Counted from the first letter of the stretch, positions 20,900-32,594 are shown. The stretch: DNA of 64,000 nucleotides from Panicum virgatum (GCF_016808335.1 NC_053149.1:12079714-12143713); one strand, 5' to 3'. Program-made: numbers and translations. Notes: a model not told the origin generated them from the letters alone.

Positions 20900-22274
20900 G
20901 AGAAAAGCTCGCAGCGGGTACTGGACGCCCGTCCGCTATCGTTGTGGAGGAGCTTCCGTCCGGTACTCCCAGGGGAGAGCGAGGCGTCCACTACCGCATC
21001 CCGAGGCAAGCGGCCCCCAACCACCTGGCCCTCCTGCTCAAGCTCGGAACCAGACCGGAGCGGCGCCTAGACGGCCACCGGCGAGGAGGAAGGAGGAGGG
21101 AGAGGCCCCCGCGGCGCGGTGAGGTGAGCTGGCGGCCGTGCGTGGCCAGAGGAGGACGCGCCAGCGAGGTAGGTGGACGGCGAAGGAGGAGCGAGGCCAT
21201 GGACCCGCCGGAGCTCGTGCGTGCTGCCGCACTGGCCAGATCCACGCCGGAGAGGGAGGGCGTGGGGCGAGCATCGGCCCAGCATCGTCCGGAGGCTGGA
21301 GGCAGCGCGCGTCCCCGCGGCGACCAGAGTCTAGAGCCTGCGCGCGGCCCGACAGCATCCGAAGGCCGGAGGCTGCGCGCGTCCCCGTGGCGACCGGAGG
21401 CCGTAGGCAGCGCGCGGCCCAGCGGCAGCCGGATCCCGGAGGCGGTGCGTGTCTCGACGCCCGGGAAGGAGCGGTCGGAGGGAGCAGGGGCCGCGGCCAA
21501 ACGCACCACTCCGCCCGCCCACCGCGGATCTTGGCCACGGCCGGCCGGCCCCGCTACCCCACCAAGGATCTCCATCACGTGCGGCCGGCGGGCTCGAGGG
21601 GCGGCGCTAGAGTGGTGGTCTGGCCAAGGATGGAGGAGCGTGGGAGGAAGAGGTAGGAGGAGGGGCGGCCGCCGGAGGAGATGGCCGGGCTCGCACGCCG
21701 TGGCTCCGGCCCCTCCACCGACGCGACACCGGAGAGAAGCTTCAGGAGCAAAGGGGCACGCGCAGGGGCTTGGGCTCCGCGGCATCTCGCGTAGCTGCGC
21801 TGGAGGAGCTGGTCAGCGCTCGCCTACGCCGCGGGCGTCTCCCGTCGGTGCTACCAGCGATCGACTCCACCGGCGGTGACCTCCTGCGAGCGGCCATCGC
21901 GCGAGGGAGGAGGGAGGACGGCGCGGCATGGCTTGGCTCATCCCATCTGGCCTCCGCTACCGGATCCGGCCGGCGGAGCTCGTCGGGGAGTGGAGGAGAG
22001 GGAGAGAGCAGAGAGGAAAGGCACCGCCGGGGCCTTGGGAGCCATGCCTGCTCAGCCGCTCGAGCCTCTCCGCCGTTGCGCCGGCGGGCCTCCTTTGCCA
22101 CCGCGGCGGGCCCCCTCCGCCGCCACGCCGATGGGATCGGGAGCAGGGAACAGGCCGAGCAGGAGAGGGCCAAGCAGGGGGATCGGGAGCAGGGGAGGGG
22201 TGGAGAGAGAGAATGGGGGAGAGAGTAAAATAGAGTATGACATGTGGGTCCCATGATTGGTAGTTGATATAGAG
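20900..22274. repeat. GC-rich segment of copy B
   Basis: The sequence is strongly GC-rich with purine runs and overlapping frames on all strands. Frames are not consistent with copy A, so coding function is unsupported. It includes the diverged 70-bp repeats near 21267-21470. The composition is exon-like, as in transposon-captured gene fragments, but I cannot name a parent gene. Confidence 0.55.
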
Positions 22275-22279
22275 GATGT

Positions 22280-22421
22280 TGTTGATGCAAGATGATCACA
22301 TACCAAGCCCAGGAGCCCCGTACGCCAAGCCCGGACTGCACTGATTTGAACCAAGACGTGCCAGTCAATTTGACCTATAAATTGATAAGGAAACAGCAAA
22401 CCGTCAAATTCAAGAGTGTGT
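22280..22421 (-). repeat. Truncated Gypsy LTR end, copy B
   Basis: The first 140 bp or so of the LTR (as at 23408), ending in the same fusion to gag as in copy A. Confidence 0.82.
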
Positions 22422-22431
22422 CTGACGCTGT

Positions 22432-23369
22432 GTAATATTAGGTACATTGGGCACATCCACATGACGCAAGCCGCCGGTCGCAAGATCATGGAAAACCCAG
22501 GTGACTCCATTGGCGTGAGGAAATCTATTAGCCAGGACTTCTGTAGGAGACTTGGGTTGCAGCATCATCGCCAAATACTATTGTTGAGGTGTCGGCCATG
22601 GAGCCGACACGTTGCTTGGGCTTGCTGGCGAAGGTACTGACGCAGGTGTAACTGCTGGTTGTGATGCTGGTGCGGTATCTTGAGGTTGAGTCGGCTGTGA
22701 AGCCGACGCATTGACTTGCTGATCCATCGGCTGAGAAGCTGATGTACTTGGATGCTTTGATGGAGATGGGATCATGAATTCCGGAGGCATACCAAGTCCA
22801 GTAGTTGGATTCCAACCAGCTGGGTATCCTGACATAAAGTTCTCCTGTGCATATGTAGCCATCGGCGTAGAATTGGTGTACATAGGAGGAATCTGAGTTG
22901 ACGCTACAGTACTAATCCGTTGTGCATCTATGACTCCCTCATTAGCCAGAGCCTGAGGATGGATCTGTGACGTTCTAGGAGCCGATCCAATAGGAGAGAA
23001 GACCATCTGACTACCCTGATAATAAGCTGGTCCCATAAAACCAGGTGTCCCTCTATCTTGTAGCGTCTTGAGCACAACATTGTGGACGTGGTTGGCCATG
23101 AGTGGAGCATGATTCACGAAAGCATGTCCAATTGATTGATTCATCTGATGAATCATCATGTCCTCCTTCTATGACTCTTCATGTGATACAAAAGTGGAAA
23201 AATCGAATTTCTTGATTACCTCTCCACTTCTGTTGGTGCTGAAGGATAAAAGGCACCGTTGCTCAAAAGCATCTGTAATTGCTTTAAGTTTTGCCTTGTG
23301 TTCTTCCTTCAACTTTTCCTTATCGGTCGGGATCTGATTCTGTTCAGACACCTCTGCCTTCTCCGACAT
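22432..23369 (-). pseudogene. Gypsy gag N-terminal remnant, copy B
   Basis: The frame starts at 23369 (MSEKAEVSEQ...) after the same leader as in copy A. One in-frame stop is present near 23163, at a different site from copy A, and another lies near 22577. The Pro/Ser/Gln-rich C-terminal part and the deletion into the LTR fragment are shared. It is non-functional. Confidence 0.7.
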
Positions 23370-23407
23370 CTTGAAGTTTCTTGTCCCACCGGGCGTGCCA
23401 AAAGATG

Positions 23408-24429
23408 TGTTGACGCGAGATGATCACACACCAAGCCCAGGAGTCCCGTACGCCAAGCCCGGACTGCACTGATTTGAACCAAGGCGTGCCAGTAAATTTG
23501 ACCTATAAATTGATAAGGAAACAGCAAACCGTCAAATTCAAGAGTGTATCGGGTGGATTTTCGAATCACTCTTACGTGGGGTATCGGCAAGGCCCTGCCG
23601 ATTCAGAAGGCGACAAAAGATTGTATAAGGTGAACGTGTAATAAAAAGCGATCTATTACGGATCGGCAATAAGCTGCCAATGCCGATGAGCAACCGGGAC
23701 GGCTAGATCTAAAGCCGATGCGTGCCGAGTAATAATCTACAAACCCATGAATGTATGGATCTGGACAAAGCTAAGCTTATGATTCAATCTAATCAACTTT
23801 ACAAGGTTTATTGTGATAAACAAGGAACTTACAGCCGATTAAACAGATCACTAAGCCGGGTAGTTTGTGAATTAATCTAAACGAGAAAACAGCGATACGC
23901 CCAGAGATCAAAGTTTAGATAAATTCGATAAATTTTGAATAGATCTGAACAAAGCAACACCGATGTGCCCGGAACCTAAAGCTCGGATTTACTCGGTAAA
24001 TGAAAACTTACCAGCAAACCAAGTCGCTCGAATGTAAGACGTCCTTGATCGGCTTGAAAGAGCTCGCGAGAAGAAAAAAGATGGTGAAGTCGCCGACAAG
24101 AAAGTAAATTGCGAATAGTAGAGTTTGTTTGTTTGGATGTGTATCAATCTTTACAATAGTCCGGGGGTTTATATTTATACCCCACGCTAACACAATCCTA
24201 GCCGATTACGACAAAGCATTGACTCTATCTAAAGAAACTTATTCTAATAAACAAAAAACACCGCCTTCCAAACCGAGACTGTCTCGTATCAAAACTTGCC
24301 TAGAAAATGCTGAGACGTCTGATCGGCATCAAACTATATCCAATCCTCACCTTCTGTGCACTATCATTATTTCCAACCAGGCATTCCTCTCTTCTACCGA
24401 TCCTTTGACACGTGCCAAAAAGAGTGTCA
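23408..24429 (-). repeat. Tat-like Gypsy LTR, copy B
   Basis: About 1022 bp, from TGTTGACGCGAGATG to AGAGTGTCA, followed by TSD GATGT. Nearly identical to 13223-14243. Confidence 0.88.
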
Positions 24430-24703
24430 GATGTATTTAGAGTATGAATGGGTGCGGAAGAACTGGATGTAGAGGAGAGAATATCGATGACCAGGATGGA
24501 ATATTCTTTTAGAGGATGAATTTAGAGTACGATGAGTGCAGATAACCTTACATGACCCATGGGTATGAGACATGCTCTATCCTATATATGGTACTGATCC
24601 ATGTCAGGTCAAGTACCGTGTGGTCCCGGGTCTGACACACTCCCTCACCCCCGCAACCACATAGCGGGCTCCCTCCCTCTCCTCTACCTCACTCTCTCCC
24701 TCG

Positions 24704-24877
24704 GACTCAGATTGGGTGACATGCCTTAGTCATGTCACGGCTTGACATTTCGTCCATCACGGCCGCTCGAAACGAATCCAACGGCTTCCGGTTGTCCGCC
24801 CGCACAAGCACCGTTTTCCCCATTTTCACCGGCTAACAGGGCTGACGGCGTCCAATCCCACACTAGCGCTCGCCATC
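24704..24877 (+). repeat. Inverted repeat arm 1
   Basis: This is the reverse complement of 25857-26021 with few mismatches and one gap of about 10 bp. Both arms share, for example, GGCGTCCAATCCCACACTAG and CGCTCGAAACGAATCC (given in arm 1 orientation). The spacer is about 980 bp. Confidence 0.88.
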
Positions 24878-25518
24878 ATGCGCGTTTGGGAGTACTAATT
24901 TTGCTTTGTGTCTTGCTGCATATATAATGATGGTAAGTTGAAGTGAATAAATGATCATGGGCATTGCAATCTCTGCTAATCGCTGAGTTTTGGCGCTAAG
25001 TTCAGAGACAAGTTTGGTTTCAGTATGCACTTGCTGAATATCAGATATTCAGTATACATGAAGTGATTGGTAGTTCTAAAGTTATGCATAAAGATGTGCA
25101 GCTTTTGTCAATTGTTTGAGCTTGATTGAAATAGTGGTTTCTTTGGATGCACAAAGTTCATTAATAAAGATGAGAAATATGCATACGGCGAATTAACAGA
25201 ATTAAGGTGCACATCAGAGCCCAAGTAACAAGAAATTTGATGAAGATGACAGGAGCACCCAAATGTTCGAATAACTGAAAGACAGTCCAGGAGCCCCGCC
25301 ACGGCGTTGTTTTGCACGGCCGCGTCCGCGTCCATGAGGCACGCCCGGTAGAAGAGGTTGCGCTTCGACAGCATGCGCGCCTTGTGCGTCGCCTTTCCTC
25401 TGCTCCTTCGGGGTGGCCCAGGATAGCCTCGCGACGAGGAACGCCGTGACGAGCAAAACTCCGGTCGCTAGCCGCCGGGCCAAAGGGCGCGTCGGTCCGG
25501 TTGACCGCGCACCGGTGC

Positions 25519-25680
25519 TTGTTGCCACTGAGCTCGTGGCGCATCGGCCATCTCCACCTCGTTGGCTCCCTCCCGCACATCTCCCTCCGCGATCTTGCCG
25601 CCAGGCACGGCTGCGACGACCTCATGCTCCTCCGCCTCGACGCTATCCCGATGCTCGCTGTGTCCTCTCCGCTCACGGCG
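25519..25680 (+). pseudogene. Cytochrome P450 N-terminal fragment
   Basis: The frame reads GHLHLVGSLPHISLRDLAAR, then HG, LMLLRLDAIPMLAVSSP. This fits the start of the CYP71-clan catalytic region of plant P450s, just after the membrane anchor and proline hinge. Anchor, I-helix, ExxR and heme-binding Cys motifs are all absent, and the frame is lost after about 25680. It lies in the spacer between two inverted repeat arms, so it is probably a captured or stranded gene piece. Confidence 0.7.
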
Positions 25681-25856
25681 GCTCGGCGGGAGGGGCGGCA
25701 AGCCTGCCTCCACGCGTGCGGTGGCCGCCTACCTCCCCACTCGCGGTGACGATCCCGCCTCCCAGCTCGTGCGACGGCCGGCCGGCGGAGCGCCCTGGCC
25801 TCTCCTGCGTGGGATTCGGCAACGCACAGCGGCAGGGGCGACGCCCAGACATGCGG

Positions 25857-26021
25857 GATGGCGAGCGCTAGTGTGGGATTGGACGCCGTCAGGCCTGTTA
25901 GCCGGTGAAAACGGAGAAAACGGCGCCTGTGCGGGCGGACAATCGGGAGCCGTTGGATTCGTTTCGAGCGGCTGTGATGGACGAAATGTCAAGCCTAAGG
26001 CATGTCACCCAATCTGAGTCC
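25857..26021 (-). repeat. Inverted repeat arm 2
   Basis: Partner of 24704-24877 in the opposite orientation. A transcript across both arms would fold into a duplex of about 165 bp. Confidence 0.88.
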
Positions 26022-26687
26022 CCCTCTCTCCTCCCTCCCTCATAGACTCTCGATGGCGGGGTGTCAGTGCGCCTCGACGGAAGTGTGGTGGGTGCTGCGC
26101 TCCCCCGGTGGCGGTGTGGTAGCCTCGCACGCTTGCCCAACAGCGGGGCCGCACGCCTCGGTGGCGGCGTGGCGGGGGCTCATGAGCCCTGCATGGCAGC
26201 GGTCTACTCCTCTAGAGGCAGGTCGGGGCTCCTCCGACTGCAGTGCAAGGACGAGAAGGGGCCGCAACATAATCTGCCGTCGGACCGGATCTGCGAATGT
26301 GGTGGCCGGATCCACCGCGGGAGGCAGGATCCATGGTCATGGAGGTCGGATATGGCGAGTAGCAGGCGGATTTGGCGAGCGGGTGGCCTCCTCCAGTGAG
26401 CGGATGCCACAGAGGTGCGGATCCGGCGAGCGGTGGTGTGCCCTGTGGATCGGCTCGACGGGTCATGGATGGGTTCGCTAGGCCTGTCCATTGGATTTTT
26501 CTTTTTTTTCTTTTTTTAGTTCGATATACCGAGCCGGGTAGGGAATTGCTTGGGTTAAGGTTTGGCCCGGGCGGAAGGGCGTGCGGCCCGTGCGACCGCA
26601 CAGGTGCCCAAAAATTTATCCGCAGCCCACCATGATTAATCTTATTAGCCCAAAAATTATTAATTAGGTTTTGTCTTGTTTCTAAAA
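26022..26687. other. GC-rich non-coding stretch
   Basis: It is GC-rich with repeated CGGAT/GGCGAG words and overlapping frames on both strands, then a T-rich run near 26503. I recognise no protein or RNA. Confidence 0.5.
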
Positions 26688-26971
26688 TCAACTCCAGCAG
26701 ATTTTTTAAACAGACTACTATCATAAGTTTAGAGAATGAAGCTAAAAAGATGTACTCTAGCAAACTCTCTACTAGACCCTCTATTTCAGAGAGGCCTCCA
26801 AATTTCCTCCTCCTCCTCCATTCCTAGTGGTCTCTATGGAGCCCTCTATCGTAAGTTAGAATTGAGAGCTATTGTTGGAGTTGGAGTAAATTTAGAGGCT
26901 TCTAAAAATTAGAGGCAGTCCATTTAGCACTTAAGAGGGTCTGATTTAAGGGCTGCTGCTGGAGTTGCTCT
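26688..26971. mobile_element. MITE with ACTCCAGCAG termini
   Basis: Terminal inverted repeats CAACTCCAGCAG at the left and CTGCTGGAGTTG at the right bound a 284-bp AT-rich element without coding capacity. Internal inverted words also fit (GAGGC, CCTCTA). Confidence 0.65.
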
Positions 26972-27229
26972 TATCCGATCCAAATGTAAGTGACAGACGT
27001 TGAACACGCGCACCTAGCCAAAAGACCTGCTAGCTTGCCCTGTTGGCCTCGAGTCTTTGCAGTTGCCGATTTATCTTCACACAATCACGACTCGCGCTCA
27101 AAGCGGCCAAAGCGGCAGCAACAGTAAGTGACGACAACAGGCGGCAGACAATGATCACGATGCCGTGTGACAACTAGGCGGCAGCACCTGGGAAGGCATG
27201 CGACGTGATATAACTATAACTTGAAGTCA

Positions 27230-27375
27230 TATGTTCCGTACAAGGCCCTGCTTTATGCCGGCACGGCCCTGGTTAAGGTCACGATTAACCGTGACCTTTG
27301 GTCCGAGACGGTCGTAAAAACCGTCTCGATTAATACCTTTTGCCCGTCTCCATAAAGTAGTTTTGTGTAGTAGTG
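27230..27375. mobile_element. CACTA transposon right terminus
   Basis: The sequence ends ...AGTTTTGTGTAGTAGTG, the reverse complement of a CACTACTACACAAAACT terminus. Subterminal GAGACGGTCG and ACCGTCTCG repeats lie just inside. The left end is not clearly identifiable; related subterminal repeats at 20270-20460 suggest the element may include copy B. No transposase frame is recognisable. Confidence 0.7.
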
Positions 27376-27403
27376 AGAGAGAAGGCAAGAGCTGACAAAT
27401 AAA

Positions 27404-27634
27404 GGCTGTGTTTAGTTCGCGAAAATTTTTGGGTTAGGATACTGTAGCATTTTCATTGTTATTTGTCAATTAATATCCAATCATGAACTAATTACATTTA
27501 AAATATTTATCTTGTCATTTACAGTTGAACTGCATAATTAGTTATTTTTTTTAATTATATTTAATACTTCATATATATGTCTAAAAATTCGATGTGACCG
27601 GTACTGTAGTAAATTTTTTGGGAACTAAACAGCG
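27404..27634. mobile_element. MITE, GTTTAGTTC family
   Basis: Termini GGCTGTGTTTAGTTC and GGAACTAAACAGC are near-perfect inverted repeats around a 231-bp AT-rich body without coding potential. A related but left-truncated element is at 63090-63358. Confidence 0.78.
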
Positions 27635-27900
27635 TCAAAAGCATAAAATGGAGATCACACGCGATCCAGCTAATGGCTGCAAGATCCATCATGCCCTAGT
27701 CCTTTTTGTAAAGCAGGCAACTCCATCTCCCAATGATTGCCCGTCAGCGGGGCAGATTAATGCGAGGGGGCAAATCAAATCATTCTGTTCTCCTGGTGGA
27801 ATCCTTAGGTGTTCACCACTTCTCCTTTCGATGCACCCCTCTCAAGATTAAATAGAACTGAACTAAATACGGCTATGATTCTGTGGTTGGAGATCTATAG
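27635..27900. other. Unassigned sequence
   Basis: Nothing recognisable between two MITEs. Confidence 0.5.
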
Positions 27901-28596
27901 ACCCTATTTGGTTGCTGGGAATTTTTTATAAAAATCTCTGGGACTTACGAGGCTTTTTAGGGATTTTTTTGTGCTGGAGACTAAAACTAGAGAAGACTCT
28001 TTTGAGGAGTTTTTTTTTTGGTACTTTTGCTCTATGTTCCCGCCTATTACCCCTCCTAACTCTATCCGGTCCGCATGCATGCATGCAAAGGTTAGAGGTA
28101 AAGTGGTCTTTTGAGCACTTCATTTAATGAGATTTAGTCCCTTCAATTATTGGAGCCAAACAGGAAGAGACTTAAGTTTAGCCCCAGAGACTTTTAGACC
28201 AATCCCAACCCATAGTGTCCATGAGTAGTGTCTATATTGTCATATCATCAAGATATCACCTTTAGAAACTACACTCTACAATCCGTGATTTTTTTGTGTG
28301 GATTTCTATTAAACTCTCTCTTTTCTCACCCATCATATTTGTTCTCCATTTATTATGAAGACACCATCTTACTCCCAATGCACAATATGTGGTGTCTAGC
28401 GTATTGATTTGCGTATTGACACTGGGTCTTGCATGAGACCCAATTTCTTCCTCTTTCCACACTCTCTCATTTATTATGGTACCACATAAGTAAAAAGTCA
28501 TATGTGGCAGTATATTTAATGCTATAGACACCATCCTACGTGGAGGGTTGGGGATGATCTTAGAGAGTCTAGCAACTTTTGGAAACCAAACAGGGT
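27901..28596. mobile_element. Outer MITE split by a nested MITE
   Basis: The ends ACCCTATTTGGTT and AACCAAACAGGGT are inverted repeats (12 of 13 positions). A 363-bp second element is inserted at 28197. The outer element is non-coding. Confidence 0.65.
28197..28559. mobile_element. Nested Tourist-like MITE with TTA duplication
   Basis: Ends GACCAATCCCAACCC and GGGTTGGGGATGATC form imperfect inverted repeats. TTA flanks both sides (28194-28196 and 28560-28562), the duplication expected for PIF/Harbinger-Tourist elements. Confidence 0.75.
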
Positions 28597-29129
28597 CATA
28601 GTCCCATCAGACTAATAAATACGGCAAAAGATCATGCTTTGAAGGGCAGCCCAAATATATATGGTACAGTACAACTGTACAAGTGTGTGCATGTGAAAGT
28701 ACTTGTGAGCGCGTCCGACTCATATACTGTGCCTCCCCAAAAGCCTTGCAAGTCCACCGACAACCCTAGTCCTCCAACCGCCATTAGGAGTAGCCCAAAT
28801 TGCTAAAACAATAAGTGATCTGGCTATTTTGTAATAATGCTATACTTGTAATGTTCTATTTGTACAATAAATAATTTCTGATCTATTAATTTACATACAC
28901 CATCTTATATTTGGTATGTTTGTTATGTATATCTATCTATAAAAAGTTGAAACAATTGAAAACATTTCTTACTAAGATTAAACTCACCGTACCCCTCACG
29001 GAGGCCCCACTTGTCAGGCCAAAAAGTTTAATAAAAGGAAGGGGGAGATTGGTTTCGTCAATGTTTTTCACCAAAATCCTATTACTTTTTATACCAGTAA
29101 TTTCCTATACCCACCTCTTGTACCCACAT

Positions 29130-29530
29130 ATTACTTTCTCTTTAGCACACACATAATTTTTTTTGCACATACATTGACCCATAATTCACATTATTTTTTT
29201 TGGAAGAATAATAATTGACATCATTGTTTATGAAAGGGAAAAAAGACGCGTATTAATGTATTACTTTCCTTTAGTATACACATACTTTCCTTTGCACATA
29301 CATTAACCCATAATCCACATCAATTTTTCTTTTGGAAGGATAATAATTGACATCATTGTTTATGGAGAGAAAAGAAAGATGTGTATTATTTTTAGAAGAA
29401 AAATAAATGGCATCATTGCTTCATGGTTTTGGAAGGATATTTATTGACATCATTGTTTTATGGAAGGAAAAAAAAAGATATGTATTATTTTTAAAAGAAA
29501 ATAAATAACATCATTTCTTGATGGAAGAAA
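29130..29530. repeat. Imperfect tandem repeat, ATTGACATCATTGTTT units
   Basis: Diverged units share (T/A)TTGACATCATTGTTTATGG(A) followed by an A-rich run and GTATTA. They recur near 29212, 29346, 29440 and 29500. No gene is present. Confidence 0.6.
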
Positions 29531-29689
29531 AATTAAATACGTGTCTAAATACGTGTCTGTGGCACGTACATCTTCCCTAGTATGGGATAAAAAGAGAAAC
29601 AATTCAAAAAATGAACATAAATCCATAAAAACATGGGACACGTTAGTGTTCCGCTTAGGGGTGTTAATTGGTGATCCTTAGGTGCACCT

Positions 29690-29803
29690 CCAATTTGAAA
29701 AATTAGCACAAAACTTTGAACTAAGAAGAGTTGAAGGTGCACATCCAATTTGAAAAATTAGCACAAAACTTTGAACTAAGAAGAGTTGAAGGTGCACCTA
29801 AGG
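29690..29803. repeat. 58-bp tandem duplication
   Basis: CCAATTTGAAAAATTAGCAC and the following bases through GTTGAAGGTGCAC occur at 29690 and again at 29748 without visible difference, suggesting a recent duplication. Confidence 0.85.
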
Positions 29804-32580
29804 GCCACCAATTTGCACATCTAGTTCCACTATTGTATATGTGGTGTTTTAGACAAAGGTCTTTGGTTTTGTGCCATTTCAATTCTAATAGCACGAGAGG
29901 AACTAATGTTATATAAAAACAATACATTGGAAATTAAAAATCTACAATAAGAGAATTTGAAAATAGAAAAGAATAATGAATATTCAGAACTTCAAACGAT
30001 TGAAATTCACTATAGGGACGAATGGAGATTATTTACTAGATGTTAGATTTATTGAGATACAATATTTGAATAATTTTAATATATTATTAGAATAACAGGA
30101 TGAACTATTGGAGCAATTGAGGTCTACTATTAAGTATACATTGTTCCAACAATCTAAAAATGAAAGCTAAATCTATTAAGACTAATAATATAAAAAATAC
30201 GTATAGTTTTAATTAAGCAATACTGAAAAAATGAAACATAAAGAATGAAAAAAGGAAGAAGGAAAATAAGAAAAAAATAAATCAACATATTCTTAGCTAG
30301 GCCGAATTCCTCTTGCTTTTAGTTGGACCAGATCTTGCTCTATTTAGGGCCAAAGAAAAAAAACTACAAAATAAAAATAGAGACATAGGCCACTTTTGGC
30401 CATTTTAGAGGGAATGTGTGATATCAGCCTTCCATTTTTTTTTTGCGAGGAGACTACTTCCATATTCTACTCAAGTTTGCGCCTCTTTCCTTTTTTTTTC
30501 CTCTTGCCTCTACCGTCACTACAGGAAGCAAAATTTACCACATTGACACCATACACAATTCATCTATTTAAGGTTTGTCACAACATCATGTATCGTGTAG
30601 CACCTAGGCGCACGCAATCTAAGCCATTTCATGGAACATATATAGCATGACATGTCATCTATGGAAGTGGTTCATCTGCAGTAGGTCCCTGTGAAGTTGG
30701 GTCACTGATGTGTGGGCCTGGGTCCACACGTTAGTGACCAGGGCCAACCTCCAAGGAAAGATCTGTTTATCATCTACCCCGCGACGTCCCTATAATACAT
30801 CGCTGACGTCCTCAAAGCTTTCGTTGTCGAAGAGTGAAAGATCTCACAAGTCCTCCATATGTCAATTTCTATTCCAGCCGAGCAACGAAGTGCGCCCCCC
30901 CCCCCCCAAAAAAAAAATCCACCGGCACCAGCACCACCAAAATGTAGTGAATTCTAATAGAAAATTTATTTTTTTAATCCAAAAGCAAATATTATTGATT
31001 TTAAAAGTAGGAAACATCAGTAGGATTTTCTTAGATCAATAATTCAAGATTATATATTTTTAGCAATAATGCAACGTTTTGACTATTTTTATGACTCCTA
31101 TGCTACCAACCATGCTCGTCAATTTGAAGCTATTCGATTAGTTTTCTTATTATGATGTAATAAGAAGTGTCACGCACACACAGGCTGCCTGGAACCAGTT
31201 GATGAGTTTTTTAGTTGCCCCACAATCTGGGGGACAAAAGCTGCTAGAAATAGAAAAAAAGTTAACACTAGGTTAAAAAGGGAGCAACTAATCGCAATGG
31301 CTTTAATCATTTTGGGAAAAGGGAATGCCAAAACAAGCTTGTCGTCGCGGTCATTATATATACACACGACATGCCCTTTTTCGTTCATGCAAAATCGGAT
31401 CTCTTAGAACTAGTCAACCTTACTATTTTTCATAAGTTAAGGGCATCTTGATTAATTTGATGAAGCAACTAATGGTTACTTATCCATGTCATGGCATCGC
31501 GCACATATGTCTAGATGGGAAGTTCCGCCTGTGGAATCAAATTCTTTTCCTCAATTGAACTGCTTTAAACCTTTCCAAAAATTGATCTACTATAACAGCA
31601 TTACTTAGAATCTTCGTTGGAGAGTGATGCCATTCGTTAATAATGCTTCCATCCTACAGCATTACTTAGAATCTTCGTCCAAAAATTTATCTACTATAAC
31701 AGCGCATTACCAAAAATTGAACTGCCATTCGTTAATAATGCTTCCATCCTAAAATACAATGCGCACACCCATATATTAAATATTTATTTGTAATCTTCAA
31801 CCAACAATTAATCTAACATATGAAAAGTTTATGTTATAAAAGTAGCTACGTTGGATTTGTTTGGAAATATTTTCTAATGATCAAAATTTTATTGCCACGA
31901 ATGATATATTATAAAACAAAGTGAACTTGAAAACCAGACAATGCTTATATTTTAGAACAGAGAAAGTATATATTATATATGAAAAATTAATTTTTACCGC
32001 TAAACTTTATAAAACCAGATTCCCTAAGGAGATGAGCGCAAACATGGCTAAAAACCAACCGTCCAATCGGCCATGTACAAGGCGGGGGAGAGTGAAACTC
32101 CTTTTCTAGTCAGTAGTCATGTGGTTTTTTCTACCAAATTCATTTCAACAAAGCCTAGTTTAAGATGATATATATCATAGGAACACTCAATTGTAATATG
32201 TTCATTGATCAAAGGTTCTTCGCAATTAAACGCTGTTCTAGCCCTAAGACTATACGTGTCACATCTAAGAAGCATTACTAAAGCCAATTTTTTCTAGGGG
32301 TTGTCTTCATGGTTGTTGCTTATACCAGTCTCAATGCACAGTGTCATTACACGGTTACCAAGAGAGATATGTCAGCTTAACACTGCCATGACAATACCTC
32401 TCTCAGTGCATACTGTCATCGCACAGTTTATTACATCATTAAATTGTTCAATGGTGGTGTGATCAAATATGACATGTGAATTATGTAACCATTTGTAAAA
32501 TAACATACTAGCATATATATGGTTCATTTAACTTTAATATCATATCCATACAATATTTCAAACTCTAGATAGGGAACAGG
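29804..32580. other. AT-rich intergenic region
   Basis: I see no supported gene in this 2.8 kb. It contains a C/A homopolymer stretch near 30894-30918. A direct repeat of GCCATTCGTTAATAATGCTT lies near 31630 and 31723, beside a repeated AGCATTACTTAGAATCTTCG. A sequence near 32330 (ACCAGTCTCAATGCACAGTG) resembles a MITE end. Confidence 0.5.
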
Positions 32581-32594
32581 GAGAGAGGAAAAGG

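Larger units (their letters stand above)
20459..24429. repeat. Duplicated block, copy B (uninterrupted)
   Basis: This matches copy A throughout, with scattered substitutions of a few percent by eye. It lacks the Copia insertion: CGGGCTCGC continues directly into ACGCCGTGGCTCCGG at about 21691, the empty site. The offset between the copies is about 10.19 kb at their right ends. The 355-residue frame at 20812-21879 spans an LTR fragment and the GC-rich repeat and is not a gene. Confidence 0.88.
22280..24429 (-). mobile_element. Internally deleted Tat-like Gypsy element, copy B, intact TSD
   Basis: The element runs TGTTGATGCAAGATG...AGAGTGTCA and is flanked on both sides by GATGT (22275-22279 and 24430-24434). 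It holds a full LTR on the right (23408-24429), the gag N-terminal remnant and only the terminal 140 bp or so of the left LTR. The matching TSD shows that the deletion is internal and that this is the original insertion unit. Copy A shares the deletion but not the right flank. Confidence 0.88.

Noticed and set aside
20812..21879. 355-codon open frame
   Set aside because: It spans an LTR fragment and low-complexity GC-rich repeats, and the corresponding frame is broken in copy A.
25108..25374. Minus-strand frame with KRNLFYRACLMDADAAVQNN
   Set aside because: Looks somewhat protein-like, but I cannot relate it to a family, and it lies in rearranged DNA between inverted repeats.
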